A DNA stretch of 64,000 nt, from contig CAJOEC010000026.1 of assembly GCA_905233425.1 (NCBI GenBank), forward strand, positions 31,206-95,205, given 5' to 3'. The DNA is from an uncultured Prevotella sp. GTDB lineage: Bacteria; Bacteroidota; Bacteroidia; Bacteroidales; Bacteroidaceae. Below, one piece after another: positions 1-8,851 of this stretch (its first letter is position 1; each line of letters opens with the position of its first letter). Made by a program: the position numbers and the translations under genes. A model generated the notes under the pieces. It did no database searches. It was not told where the DNA came from and was given only the letters and a program-made list of their open reading frames with translations.

Positions 1-480
1 GAGTCTGCCCATAGCAGCAGCAATGATTGTCATGTGGAGAAGCGTGACCTCCTAAAGGGCAAATTGCCTATTTGGCTTGCTTTATGTGTTGCTGCTCTAT
101 GCGTTGCTGCTCTCTTTTTATTTCTTCCAGACAATAATTCGGGGAATGCAAGCACCATTGAACAGAATAACGGCGCAGATACCGACACCATTTCCAATGC
201 TATTGAGATTGCAAATCACTTTGAACGGACTACAGGTTCATTTGAGCGGAACAAAAAAAATGACAGCATCCATTTGGATGGTAAAAACATTTTGCAGAAG
301 AAAGACCAGAACGTGAATGTCAATCCTTTGGAAACACTTACCGCTGGCCCCAAACAAGAACAGACAAGTAAAAAAAAGGATGAAGTAGAACTCAAGGAAA
401 ATGAAATATCCATAACTCCCTCTTCAGCGGAGAATCCGTCGATAACAACTAATAATAACACTAAAACAATATCACAATGA
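1..480 (+). CDS. Single-pass membrane protein, possibly 5' partial
   Basis: The frame is open from the first base of the window and ends at 480. An in-frame GTG at 34 could be the start (148 aa), but the gene may begin upstream of the window. The visible protein has a short basic N-terminus, one hydrophobic segment (about residues 13-31 counted from the GTG) and a long hydrophilic, Asn/Thr/Lys-rich tail of about 115 residues with no recognisable domain. This resembles the layout of anti-sigma or other envelope-anchored proteins, but nothing proves such a role. The stop overlaps the ATG of the next gene by four bases (ATGA), so the two are probably translationally coupled. Function unknown. 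Confidence 0.6.
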   Translation, partial: ESAHSSSNDCHVEKRDLLKGKLPIWLALCVAALCVAALFLFLPDNNSGNASTIEQNNGADTDTISNAIEIANHFERTTGSFERNKKNDSIHLDGKNILQKKDQNVNVNPLETLTAGPKQEQTSKKKDEVELKENEISITPSSAENPSITTNNNTKTISQ

Positions 481-2624
481 AAAAGACTCTATTTCTATTG
501 TTCACGGCGTTAGCCGTAGTATCGTGTAACGACGATTGTGACCATTTTGGTGATTCTCTTGACCTCGATATGGTTGGCTCATGGTACGAAGAGACCCAAA
601 ACGAGGAGGACACCTACTCCAGTACCGGTACTTTCTATGGAAGGTATTGCAACAAACTGACGCAGGGCGAGGGCCAGGGGAACTATCGTTACGACTCTGA
701 GCAAAAACGCCTGTCATGGTCTTATCATGTCAATGGCATGGGTATGACAGACGACTGGACAATCAAAGACTACAGCAAGCACCAGTTTACCATGTACTCA
801 GACAAGGCCATTCTTACCTACGGAAAAATCGTGGAGACCTACAACATGGAAGGTGGCAGCACGCAGCAGATAGCCTTCAACGAGCTTACTGTGCAAGGTT
901 ATGAGTCGACAAACGAGCACATCGCAACAGTCTCTTCAAGCGGACTCATTACAGCAACAGGCGAGAAGGGCACTGTCTACATCAAGGTGAAGTGTTCAGG
1001 AGCTGATGTCTATGTAAAGGTAATAGTCGGCGAAGATTACCCCGACCTCTGGATTGACTATAGCGGTCTTCTCGGACAGGATTATGCTACAATGAAGGCC
1101 ATGTTGGGCGATCCTGACAAGTCGGAAGAGGCATTTGGATACTCTATCTATCGCTACGACTTTAATTGGCACAACATTTTAGATGAAATGTATGTCAGAA
1201 TAAGTTCAGATACACATAAGATAAATCAGATAGCTCTGTTCGTTAATCAAGGCATAACGAAAGACAAGATTATGTCTTATATGGACGCTCACTACTACCC
1301 CTATACCGTAATTGGCACGCAGCATTATTATACCACCTCGTCCAAGCTAAGAGACGCACGGGCACTTTATGGCGTAGAGACTGACACCACAAAAACAGGT
1401 ACAGGCGGTTATTCCGTTTTTATGCTTCCAACTGAAGATATTGCTCCGTGGCCTTCTTTCAAGTCATACTATGGCATGAACAAAGAAGAGTTGCAGAAGG
1501 CAATGAATATAAAAGGTTATGAATTCTATCTGTCAATGGATAGTTATTCTTTTGATACCTCGGATGCATATTTAACATCAGGCGAACCGAGTGTCTATGC
1601 GGTGGAGTTTGTGTACAATCCAGACAAAGTGGTTTCACAATACTGGCTTTATTTTATGCCAGGAGTAGACCAGAATGAACTTTATGAAAAATTTTTGAGA
1701 GATTTTTACTATGAAGCAACTGAAGAGTATGTGGAAAGCTATGGTATTATTTTCTATAATAGGGATAAAACGCAAAAAGTAGTTTTAAAACCATCGACAG
1801 ATATTTGGACAGATGGGCCAAAACTTATTTTTACCGATTTGACCAAGAAGCCTGTAGACCTCGTCATCCTTAATGACTACTGGAAAGGGGTTGGCATGAC
1901 AAGGAGCCAATTGATAGAGAAATGGGGGTATCCTTATCAAGAAAGCAACGGCAGGATTATTTACGCACCAATGACAGACTATATTACCATTGTAAATTTC
2001 TTCGTCAACTCCAATACTGGGAAGGTGAATCCTGTAAATGTGATTTTAAGGGAAGAAGTTGAGGCGGAAACCGTTAAGGCCTACCTTAACAGGCTTTATA
2101 CTTTCAATGTTGAGGAAGAGACTGAAGACGGTCAGGTCTTTAGGTGGCTCAACGCTAAAACAGTAGAGGAGGCAGACATGAGAATAAGCTACTATCCAGA
2201 CTATGGAGTCGTTGCATACGCGCCATATCCCATTGTGTCTGATCCTGGACCAGTACCTGAATCAGAGGGTATTATACCTGACTATACAAATTTGATTGGA
2301 GAAACTGCATCCCAAGTGATAAATGAATTGGGTGAACCGGATAGGATATTGGGCAACACATATGCTTATCAGCCTCAAAATCATGAGTTTGTGAAACTAT
2401 GTTTTGTCGATTTTGAGGACAACCCAATCACAGATGCCACACTCTGCAAAAGTGTTTCCGTGACATTGCAAGACAATCATAATCAGGCTAAGGTTCTGGA
2501 GTTTCTTAACGAGAGATATACAAGCAAGTCAGAATACAGCTTTAGTTCGAAGGATGGTAGTGTTGCAATTACTTATATACCTTCTTCTAACTCAATTATC
2601 TATATCAAATCGTATGGTTTCTAA
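477..2624 (+). CDS. Lipoprotein with Ig-like domain and four BamE-like repeats
   Basis: The 715-aa product starts with a lipoprotein signal (AVVSC, lipidated Cys17), so it should be membrane anchored. Residues about 125-182 look like a bacterial Ig-like (Big_2) domain, with phrases such as IATVSSSGLITA. After this, four degenerate units of about 110-140 residues start near residues 188, 324, 458 and 599. Each opens with an aromatic-rich DY..L.G segment, a short helix and an LG-P-like turn (LGDPD in unit 1, LGEPD in unit 4), and ends in strands such as I.Y.P. This resembles the SmpA/BamE fold, where the motif marks a small protein-binding domain. The start overlaps the previous gene's stop and a strong terminator follows. 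Binding partner and role are unknown; the repeat reading is by eye. Confidence 0.82.
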   Translation: MKKTLFLLFTALAVVSCNDDCDHFGDSLDLDMVGSWYEETQNEEDTYSSTGTFYGRYCNKLTQGEGQGNYRYDSEQKRLSWSYHVNGMGMTDDWTIKDYSKHQFTMYSDKAILTYGKIVETYNMEGGSTQQIAFNELTVQGYESTNEHIATVSSSGLITATGEKGTVYIKVKCSGADVYVKVIVGEDYPDLWIDYSGLLGQDYATMKAMLGDPDKSEEAFGYSIYRYDFNWHNILDEMYVRISSDTHKINQIALFVNQGITKDKIMSYMDAHYYPYTVIGTQHYYTTSSKLRDARALYGVETDTTKTGTGGYSVFMLPTEDIAPWPSFKSYYGMNKEELQKAMNIKGYEFYLSMDSYSFDTSDAYLTSGEPSVYAVEFVYNPDKVVSQYWLYFMPGVDQNELYEKFLRDFYYEATEEYVESYGIIFYNRDKTQKVVLKPSTDIWTDGPKLIFTDLTKKPVDLVILNDYWKGVGMTRSQLIEKWGYPYQESNGRIIYAPMTDYITIVNFFVNSNTGKVNPVNVILREEVEAETVKAYLNRLYTFNVEEETEDGQVFRWLNAKTVEEADMRISYYPDYGVVAYAPYPIVSDPGPVPESEGIIPDYTNLIGETASQVINELGEPDRILGNTYAYQPQNHEFVKLCFVDFEDNPITDATLCKSVSVTLQDNHNQAKVLEFLNERYTSKSEYSFSSKDGSVAITYIPSSNSIIYIKSYGF

Positions 2625-2640
2625 ATGGTATTAGTCCCAT

Positions 2641-2686
2641 AAAAACGCAGGGAGTCAACAAATAGTTGGGATTCCCTGCGTTTTTT
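2641..2686 (+). terminator. Rho-independent terminator
   Basis: A 13-bp stem (AAAAACGCAGGGA at 2641-2653 pairing with TCCCTGCGTTTTT) with a 19-nt loop runs into a T tract, 17 bases after the lipoprotein stop. The A tract on the 5' side would also allow termination on the other strand. Confidence 0.9.
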
Positions 2687-2812
2687 AGTAGCCAAATAGT
2701 TCTATATATAAGAGCAATAAAACGAAGAAGGATATTTGCGGCAATTACAAACAGACAATTCTGGAATATAAACATGTAGGCCAAATAGAAGATGAATATC
2801 CTTGGTGTTTTC

Positions 2813-2844
2813 TTTGGCGTTTCAACATATTATTAGTAATTTTG
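2813..2844 (+). promoter_or_regulatory. Bacteroidetes-type promoter
   Basis: TTTG at 2813-2816, a 20-nt spacer and TAATTTTG at 2837-2844 match the -33/-7 pattern of Bacteroidetes housekeeping promoters. It lies about 55 bases upstream of the secreted protein gene at 2899. Confidence 0.75.
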
Positions 2845-2898
2845 CAGCCATTATTCTACGGAGACTTTTTCCTTACAAATTATCAAAAACAAAAAACT

Positions 2899-5800
2899 AT
2901 GAGAAAATTTGCACTGTTGACAATTGCCGCCCTCTTTGTGGCGGCAACAGGCCTGGCAAAAGACGGGCCGAAGAAGCTGACCGGGCTGAAGACCGCCAGT
3001 CAGACAATTACCGCTGAAAAGAATAGGCAATCCCCTGCCACGATTAAGCTGGGAGAGGTGCTGCAGAGTCAGAAAATTACCAGTTCACTGCGAGAGCTGC
3101 AACGCTCGGAAAGTGGCGCAACATCGGGAATGGCGTTATCCACTACGATGCAAGGCCTGGCAGCGATGAAATCTACGCACAAGGGAGCCATCGTCCACAA
3201 CCAGCCTGAGGGAGAATACCTGTTGATGAGTCGTAGCGGTGACGCATACGCCGCATCGCTTTTCGGTGTTCTATTTGCCGAAGTGAGCGGCAAGGTGTGT
3301 GAAGTGGTCTTCGGAGCCGACAACAAGGTCTACATGAAGAACATCATCTCGCAGTTTAACACCGATGCCTGGATTGAGGGCACTGTCAATGGCAGCAGCA
3401 TAACATTCAAGCTGCCACAGGCCGTCTATGAGGAGCAGGGCAGTACCTACTATGCCATGATGATGAAGCTTAACGATGCCGGCACTACTTACGAGAAGGA
3501 TAATGCCAGCCAGCAGCTGACCTTCAACTACAACAAGAAGGAGGGCACCATCACTTCTGCCAGCAGCCTGTCCTCCGGAATGCGTGTTGTGGGACTGGCT
3601 TCCGTTGACGGCGGATGGACGGGTTTTGCCGACTGGAACATGACCATGCGCACTGTCACCGAGAAGCCTGTAGAAGCTCCCGAGGGCCTTGAGACCACCG
3701 ACTATGCCATCACCGCACCTGGTGTGGTTGGTTCGATAGTCCAAGTGGGATTCAAGGACAACGATGTGTGGGTGAAGGGCATTTACTCCAATATGCCCGA
3801 TGCCTGGATACACGGAACCATCAGTGGCGACAAGGCTACATTCCATAGCGGGCAGTACATGGGTGCCGACCTGGTGAACGGGTATTTCCAGTACCTTTTG
3901 TCGGCAACGGCTGAAGAGAAGTATGATGAGTACTACGGGATGTACTATACTGAATACAGTCTGAACGACGACAACATCACCTTCGACTACGATGCCGCAA
4001 AGCGCGAGTTCACCAACAGCTCATGTTTCCTCATCAACGCCGGTACCGACGCGCTGAACTATGCCGCCGTGTTCGACAAGGCATCGCTGAAGCCCTTCAC
4101 AGAAGTGGCCGCCACGCCGAAGACCCCTGAATGGAACGAAATCTCTGAGTATGGCTTCGAATATTTCTACGAATACAAGTACGGTTGGGGTGTCTTCGAT
4201 TTCGATATCTTCACCGAGGATACCAATGGCAATTTCATCATGCCCGAAAAACTGTCATATATCCTCTACACACGTGTCAATGGCGAGGAGAATGTCTATG
4301 AGTTCTCGGCTTACGACCACATTTACCAGGAGACACCCACCATGACCGAACTTCCATTCGACTACACCGACGACTGGGATTTCAGCATCAATGGAACGAG
4401 CCACACCATCTACTTCTTCAGAGGCGGAGCCGAAGCCTACGGCGTTCAAGCCATCTACCGTGGCGGTGGCGAGGAACACCGTTCCGAGATAGCATGGTAC
4501 GACATGCCGAGCCTCTTTACAGACATACAGCCCGAGGCCGCCACACCCGAATATCCCGAAATCGACCCCGACAACCAGGGAAGCAGCATAAAAATCAGCC
4601 CCTACACTGGCGTCGAGAAGCAGAACACATTCGGCAACTGGACACCTCAGACCTACGATGTCGCCATATTCTTCCAGAACGATGATCTCACAGGAAACCA
4701 CATCGACGAGATAACCTTCCCCGTGAAGAAGATTACCGGCACCAGCGGCTACAAGGTGTGGCTGACAAGCCAGCTACGCGTAGAGGGCAATGTGAACGTA
4801 CCCGACTTGGTGTGCATTGACGTGAATCCGACCAAGACAGGAAACTTTACCGTCACCCTGCCGAAGCCATACCTCATACCAGCCGAGGGCGTATATGTCG
4901 GCTACTCAGTCACTGTCGACAAGGAAGCCACCCAAACAGGTGGCCCCGTAGCAGTCATCGAACAAGTGAAGGAAAGTGGAATGTACATACACATGAGCCG
5001 CAACCTCCTCAAGTGGGAAGACCTCAGCCAGGATGCAGGCATGTCGGCCGTCATCGAAGTCACAGTCAGCGGAAGCAATATCGCCGACAATGCCGTTTCA
5101 CCAGTGCCCGGAAGCAATATCTTTGCAAAGGTTGGCGACGAAATCTCCGTCACACAGGAGTTCGTCAACCACGGGGCAGAAGGCATACAGTCCATGGATG
5201 TAGAGTACAAGCTCAACGGACAGACCTACACCAAGCAAATCACCAGCAAGGTGAAAGGCCAGTATGGACTGAGCGCATACTCCACGTTCACACTGCCCGC
5301 CATCACCGAGGCTGGAACCTACGAATTCTCCATGCGTGTAGTCAAGGTCAACGAACAGGACAACATGGATCAGTCTCCCGAGACTGTGACATCAGTCATA
5401 GTACTTAACACTGTGCCCAAGAAACGCACACTCATGGAGGAATACACCGGCACATGGTGCGGATGGTGCACACGTGGATTCGTGGCTCTCGAACTCCTCA
5501 AGAATAACTATCCCGATGACTTCGTCACCATCAGCTATCATTATAGCGACCCCATGGAAATCATCACTCCCGAATACTACCCGTCGCCAGTGTCAGGATA
5601 CCCTGGAGCATGGATCGACCGCGGCATGAGTGTCGACCCCTATGGCGGCGATGACGCCAACTACGACGAATCCCACTTCAGCACACTCGACATTCTGCAG
5701 TGGCGCAACTCCATGTTTGCCAACGCTGCCATCGACCTCAACGCCCAGCTCAACGAGACCGAGGAGGAGATTAATGTCACCGCTACCGTCACCTTCCCCT

Positions 5801-6345
5801 ATAGCGACGACAACGCCAACTACCAACTCGAATATGTCCTCGTCGAGGACGGAATGACAGGACCCTCAGGAACCGACTGGGACCAGCAGAACAACTATTC
5901 AGGAAATAGTGGTGTCAGTGCCGACCTCCAGGGCATTGCAAGTATGGGCAGCGTCATCTCCAACCTCGTGTTCAACGACGTCGCCGTCGGCGTTTCCGAA
6001 ATAGGAGGCATCAGCGAGAGCATACCGCAGAGCGTCAAGGGCGACGAACCCATCGAGCACACCTATACATTCTGGCCCGACTACTGCTACAACACCAGCT
6101 ATGAGCCTATCGTCCAGGACAAGCACCAGCTCTTCGTCGTAGCAATGCTCATCGACAAGAACGAAGACATCGTCGTCAATGCCGTGAAGGTGCCTGTGAC
6201 AACCCCCGACGCCGTCGGCATCCACAACATCTCCACAACTCCTCAACTCCACAACTCCTCCGTGTTCAATCTCCATGGACAGCGCCTGAACAGCGTCCAG
6301 AAGGGTGTGAACATTGTCAATGGCAGGAAGATTGTGCGTAGGTAA
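2899..6345 (+). CDS. Secreted Omp28/thioredoxin-type protein with C-terminal sorting domain
   Basis: The chosen ATG at 2899 gives 1148 aa beginning with a clear signal peptide (MRKFALLTIAALFVAA); the open frame extends upstream but lacks a better start. The first 840 residues are beta-rich and unrecognised. A thioredoxin-like segment follows, with CGWC (Cys854/Cys857) in the context EEYTGTWCGWCTRG, as in the Omp28 family of outer-membrane proteins. The last 40 residues (FNLHGQRL...KIVRR) resemble the beta-sandwich sorting domain used for surface export by the type IX system in Bacteroidetes. Likely a surface or periplasmic redox-active protein; substrate unknown. The TAA stop coincides with the first copy of a direct repeat that continues downstream. 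Confidence 0.83.
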   Translation: MRKFALLTIAALFVAATGLAKDGPKKLTGLKTASQTITAEKNRQSPATIKLGEVLQSQKITSSLRELQRSESGATSGMALSTTMQGLAAMKSTHKGAIVHNQPEGEYLLMSRSGDAYAASLFGVLFAEVSGKVCEVVFGADNKVYMKNIISQFNTDAWIEGTVNGSSITFKLPQAVYEEQGSTYYAMMMKLNDAGTTYEKDNASQQLTFNYNKKEGTITSASSLSSGMRVVGLASVDGGWTGFADWNMTMRTVTEKPVEAPEGLETTDYAITAPGVVGSIVQVGFKDNDVWVKGIYSNMPDAWIHGTISGDKATFHSGQYMGADLVNGYFQYLLSATAEEKYDEYYGMYYTEYSLNDDNITFDYDAAKREFTNSSCFLINAGTDALNYAAVFDKASLKPFTEVAATPKTPEWNEISEYGFEYFYEYKYGWGVFDFDIFTEDTNGNFIMPEKLSYILYTRVNGEENVYEFSAYDHIYQETPTMTELPFDYTDDWDFSINGTSHTIYFFRGGAEAYGVQAIYRGGGEEHRSEIAWYDMPSLFTDIQPEAATPEYPEIDPDNQGSSIKISPYTGVEKQNTFGNWTPQTYDVAIFFQNDDLTGNHIDEITFPVKKITGTSGYKVWLTSQLRVEGNVNVPDLVCIDVNPTKTGNFTVTLPKPYLIPAEGVYVGYSVTVDKEATQTGGPVAVIEQVKESGMYIHMSRNLLKWEDLSQDAGMSAVIEVTVSGSNIADNAVSPVPGSNIFAKVGDEISVTQEFVNHGAEGIQSMDVEYKLNGQTYTKQITSKVKGQYGLSAYSTFTLPAITEAGTYEFSMRVVKVNEQDNMDQSPETVTSVIVLNTVPKKRTLMEEYTGTWCGWCTRGFVALELLKNNYPDDFVTISYHYSDPMEIITPEYYPSPVSGYPGAWIDRGMSVDPYGGDDANYDESHFSTLDILQWRNSMFANAAIDLNAQLNETEEEINVTATVTFPYSDDNANYQLEYVLVEDGMTGPSGTDWDQQNNYSGNSGVSADLQGIASMGSVISNLVFNDVAVGVSEIGGISESIPQSVKGDEPIEHTYTFWPDYCYNTSYEPIVQDKHQLFVVAMLIDKNEDIVVNAVKVPVTTPDAVGIHNISTTPQLHNSSVFNLHGQRLNSVQKGVNIVNGRKIVRR

Positions 6346-6457
6346 TTGTTCTACCACAGATTTCGAAGATAATTGTTCTACCACAGATTTCGCAGATTTC
6401 ACAGATTATGGCTGCAGTAATATGCAAAAAAATCCGTGTAATCTGTGAAATCTGTGG
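6343..6457. repeat. Direct plus inverted repeat (CCACAGATTTC type)
   Basis: A 22-bp segment beginning TAATTGTTCTACC occurs twice (from about 6343 and 6371). The second copy runs into an inverted repeat whose arms are 6381-6408 and 6439-6457 (CCACAGATTT... and ...AAATCTGTGG). The arms could form a large hairpin between the convergent genes, and may act as a bidirectional terminator, but there is no clear T run. Confidence 0.6.
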
Positions 6458-6495
6458 TTGTTTTATACATGCGATGTATCGCGTCCGAAGAGTCC

Positions 6496-7944
6496 TTATC
6501 TTCCAGTCGTGATATACCTGTTTATCACGTCTATTGAGAGTCGGGCGGGAACTGTGAGCAGCGACTGAATGCCATATTGCCGCAATGTGCCCACTATCAG
6601 GCGCTGGTCGTAGACAAATTTCTCCGCCATCACCTTCTGGTAGTAGTCCTCCGTCGAGGTCAGCCCCCCACCGTTTACGAGGTTCCCTCCGAACCCCCTT
6701 TCGTATGTATCCTCTCTCCTCTCTCCTCTTTCCTCTCTCCTCTGGGAGTCTCCTGTAGGGACGCGACGTGTCGCGTCCGAGAACGTCAACAGTTCCTCGT
6801 CCTCGAAGAACACCACCAACAGACGGTGGCGGCTGGCCACCTGGCGCAGGAATGCCAGCTGTCGGCGCAAGGCCGCCATCGACGTGAACGACGTGAAGAG
6901 CACTATCAGCGAGCGGTGGCTCACGTGCTGCCACAGCCCGGCCACCAGTGCCGAGTAGTCCGTCTCGCCGAAGACCGCACGCTCCGCATAGAGCGCCTCC
7001 TGTAGCGTCTGCAGATGTCCCGGCTGGCGCGAGGCCGCCACGAAGGTCTCAAGTTTCGTGCTGAAGGTGATAAGCCCCGCCTTGTCGTGCTTGTTCATAG
7101 CCACAAACGACAGGGCCAGAGCGGCATTGATGGAGTAGTCGAGAAGCGTCATGTTTGCCGACGACACCTGCATCATCCGTCCCTTGTCAATCACGCAGTA
7201 CACCTGCTGTGCCCTCTCCTCCTGGTAGACGTTCACCTGAAGCCGTGACCGCCGTGCCGTGGCACGCCAGTTGATTGTACGGTAGTCGTCACCCTCCACA
7301 TAGTCGCGTATCTGCTCGAAGTCCGTGTTATGGCCTATCCGGCGTATGCGCTTTATTCCCATCTCTGTCAGCTTGTTGCTCATCGCTGCCAGCTCATACT
7401 GCCGCAGCATCAGGAACGAGGGGTAGACCTTCACCTCCTGTGGCTCGCAACAGCTCACACGCCGCTGCACCAGCCCTATCCGCGTAGCGGCGAACAGTCG
7501 TACAAGGCCGTAAGAGTATGTGCCGCGCTCTGTAGGGCGCAAGCTGTATGTTATTGTCGTCTCGCCCTGTGGCGGAAGGACTGCTCTGAAGCACACGTTG
7601 CGCCGCTGGAACACGAAGGGCACCTCGTCCACCACCTCCAGACGGCACGTGAAGCCATAGCTGCTCTCCACACGAATCCTCACCTCATTGTCATCGCCGT
7701 TCGAAAAACGCTCAGGCAATTGGCGGAATGCACGTAGGAACGCGACGTGTTGCGTCTGCTGTAGGGACGCGATGTATCGCGTCCGCCTCCCCCCCCACAG
7801 CAGTATACAGTCTGCCGCCACTAACAGCACTGCCACCACCACCAGGACACGCCCGATGGTGAAGAGTGGCGCCCAGCCGAAGCCCAGGGCCACAACGGCA
7901 ATTACAGCCAGCATGAGGAGGTAGAATCGCAGTGTTAGGAACAT
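6496..7944 (-). CDS. DUF58 domain protein with two repeat-derived insertions
   Basis: The 482-aa product starts at ATG 7944 (MFLTLRFYLLMLAV). Two hydrophobic segments lie in the first 55 residues, followed by the DUF58 core around residues 215-250 (DYVEGDDYRTINW, RATARRSRLQV) and a vWA-like segment (VYCVIDKGRMM). Family members are membrane-associated proteins often encoded beside MoxR ATPases; no moxR is present here. Residues about 53-69 (RRTRYIASLQQ) and 388-427 (RRVPTGDSQRREERG) are encoded by dispersed palindromic repeats (7734-7784; 6755-6778 and adjoining sequence) and look like in-frame insertions. A canonical promoter ends seven bases before the ATG, suggesting a nearly leaderless mRNA. 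Confidence 0.83.
   Translation of the reverse strand: MFLTLRFYLLMLAVIAVVALGFGWAPLFTIGRVLVVVAVLLVAADCILLWGGRRTRYIASLQQTQHVAFLRAFRQLPERFSNGDDNEVRIRVESSYGFTCRLEVVDEVPFVFQRRNVCFRAVLPPQGETTITYSLRPTERGTYSYGLVRLFAATRIGLVQRRVSCCEPQEVKVYPSFLMLRQYELAAMSNKLTEMGIKRIRRIGHNTDFEQIRDYVEGDDYRTINWRATARRSRLQVNVYQEERAQQVYCVIDKGRMMQVSSANMTLLDYSINAALALSFVAMNKHDKAGLITFSTKLETFVAASRQPGHLQTLQEALYAERAVFGETDYSALVAGLWQHVSHRSLIVLFTSFTSMAALRRQLAFLRQVASRHRLLVVFFEDEELLTFSDATRRVPTGDSQRREERGERREDTYERGFGGNLVNGGGLTSTEDYYQKVMAEKFVYDQRLIVGTLRQYGIQSLLTVPARLSIDVINRYITTGR
6755..6778. repeat. GTAGGGACGCG palindromic repeat inside DUF58 gene
   Basis: The 24-bp element reads GTAGGGACGCG followed by ACGTGTCGCGTCC, with CGCG-centred dyad symmetry. 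The same unit recurs at 7734-7784, 32005-32154 and 61609-61632. Here it is translated in frame as part of a 40-residue extra segment. Confidence 0.75.
7734..7784. repeat. Two GTAGGGACGCG repeats in tandem inside DUF58 gene
   Basis: One slightly diverged copy (7734-7756, GTAGGAACGCG) is followed by a second (7761-7784, GTAGGGACGCG ... TATCGCGTCC). They are read in frame as about 17 extra residues after the transmembrane region of the DUF58 protein. Confidence 0.7.
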
Positions 7945-7951
7945 GACGGTG

Positions 7952-7982
7952 CAAAGGTAAGCATTATTTCCGAGACCGCAAA
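7952..7982 (-). promoter_or_regulatory. Promoter of DUF58 gene
   Basis: On the minus strand, TTTG (7982-7979), a 19-nt spacer and TACCTTTG (7959-7952) form a consensus promoter. Only seven bases separate it from the ATG at 7944, so the transcript probably has almost no 5' leader. Confidence 0.75.
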
Positions 7983-8000
7983 GTTTTTCATGCAGAAAAA

Positions 8001-8038
8001 GAGGCCCGGACATCACTCAATCAGGATGTCCGGGCCTC
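8001..8038 (-). terminator. Strong terminator after smalltalk gene
   Basis: A perfect 14-bp stem (GAGGCCCGGACATC and its complement, loop 10) is followed on the minus strand by a T-rich run. It ends the M15/HU/smalltalk transcript. Confidence 0.85.
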
Positions 8039-8080
8039 CGGGCATTTGCTGTCGCTACGCTGTGAAGCGTTGCCAACAGT

Positions 8081-8182
8081 CTACAGTACGTTGTGACAAG
8101 CGGTCACCCCCAACGATGTGAGCAACGCTGTGAGGGCAGCTATGAGGGCCTGGAGGGCCACCTTGAACAGTTTCTTCTTCAT
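8081..8182 (-). CDS. Smalltalk mini-protein (33 aa)
   Basis: An ATG at 8182 opens a 33-codon frame ending at 8081. The product begins MKKKLFK, continues with one hydrophobic helix (ALQALIAALTALLTSLGV) and ends TACHNVL. This matches the very short 'smalltalk' proteins annotated in Bacteroidetes: a basic start, one helix and a TAC/TSC-like end that resembles a lipobox. The function of the family is unknown to me. It is the last gene of a cassette with the HU-like protein (65 bases upstream) and an M15 peptidase, the arrangement usually seen for smalltalk genes, and a strong terminator follows. Confidence 0.8.
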   Translation of the reverse strand: MKKKLFKVALQALIAALTALLTSLGVTACHNVL

Positions 8183-8246
8183 AGTTCATTGTCTTTTTAC
8201 TTTGGCAGTGGGCCGACACGTGGTCAGCCCCTGCCGTTGTCGTTGC

Positions 8247-8753
8247 CTATCCTTCGTTGTCGTCATCGTCAGTGGTGCCATAGTCCACGAGCTCGCCGTC
8301 GACAATCTTCTTGGGCACTCCGTTCATGTCGAAGATCATGTTCTGCTTCATGGTCACCTTCTGCTTGAATGCGCGGCTGGTGATCTTGTCGTCGGCAGCA
8401 TTCTCAGGCAGGAACCTGATGTGCACGCCCTTCACGTTGGTGCCCACGTCGTACTTGTCGGGCGACTCCACACCCTTTGCCTCTATCGAGGGGTAGAAGG
8501 TGCCTATGCCGTCGATCTTAACCCCGACGCCGGTCGAGACAAGTTCCACGAGGCAGTCCTTGAACTTGGTGAGCACACCGGTCACCACGTCGATGGTGTA
8601 GATCGAGCCGTGGCCCAAGATGTGGGTTGCCATGCCCTTGAGGTTGAGGGTCGAGCGGCGCACAGCCTTGGGATACCACAGTCCGTAGGCCTTGCTGCCC
8701 TCTTGGTTGTTCTGACGCAGGTTGTAAAGCATTTCGATTTTACTGGTTGCCAT
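8247..8753 (-). CDS. HU-like DNA-binding protein
   Basis: This 168-aa protein resembles the Bacteroidetes HU-related group (about 150-170 aa, longer than classic HU at about 90 aa). Recognisable parts are the N-terminal helices (residues 1-60, ending in LNLKGMATHIL), a helix before FKDCLVELVSTG, and the arm-like segment V.IDGIGTFYPSIEAKGVE typical of HU/IHF folds. The C-terminal 40 residues are a polar, Asp-rich tail (TTDDDDNEG). It probably binds DNA as a dimer. It sits between the M15 peptidase gene upstream and the smalltalk gene downstream. The role of this recurring cassette is not established. Confidence 0.83.
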   Translation of the reverse strand: MATSKIEMLYNLRQNNQEGSKAYGLWYPKAVRRSTLNLKGMATHILGHGSIYTIDVVTGVLTKFKDCLVELVSTGVGVKIDGIGTFYPSIEAKGVESPDKYDVGTNVKGVHIRFLPENAADDKITSRAFKQKVTMKQNMIFDMNGVPKKIVDGELVDYGTTDDDDNEG

Positions 8754-8851
8754 AGTTTTTTTCCTTTCTTTGTTTTTTTAATTGTTAGACATTTGTTTTG
8801 ATTATATACAATCTCGGCCAAGAGTTGTTCATGTTCATTTGGTTTACAGGC

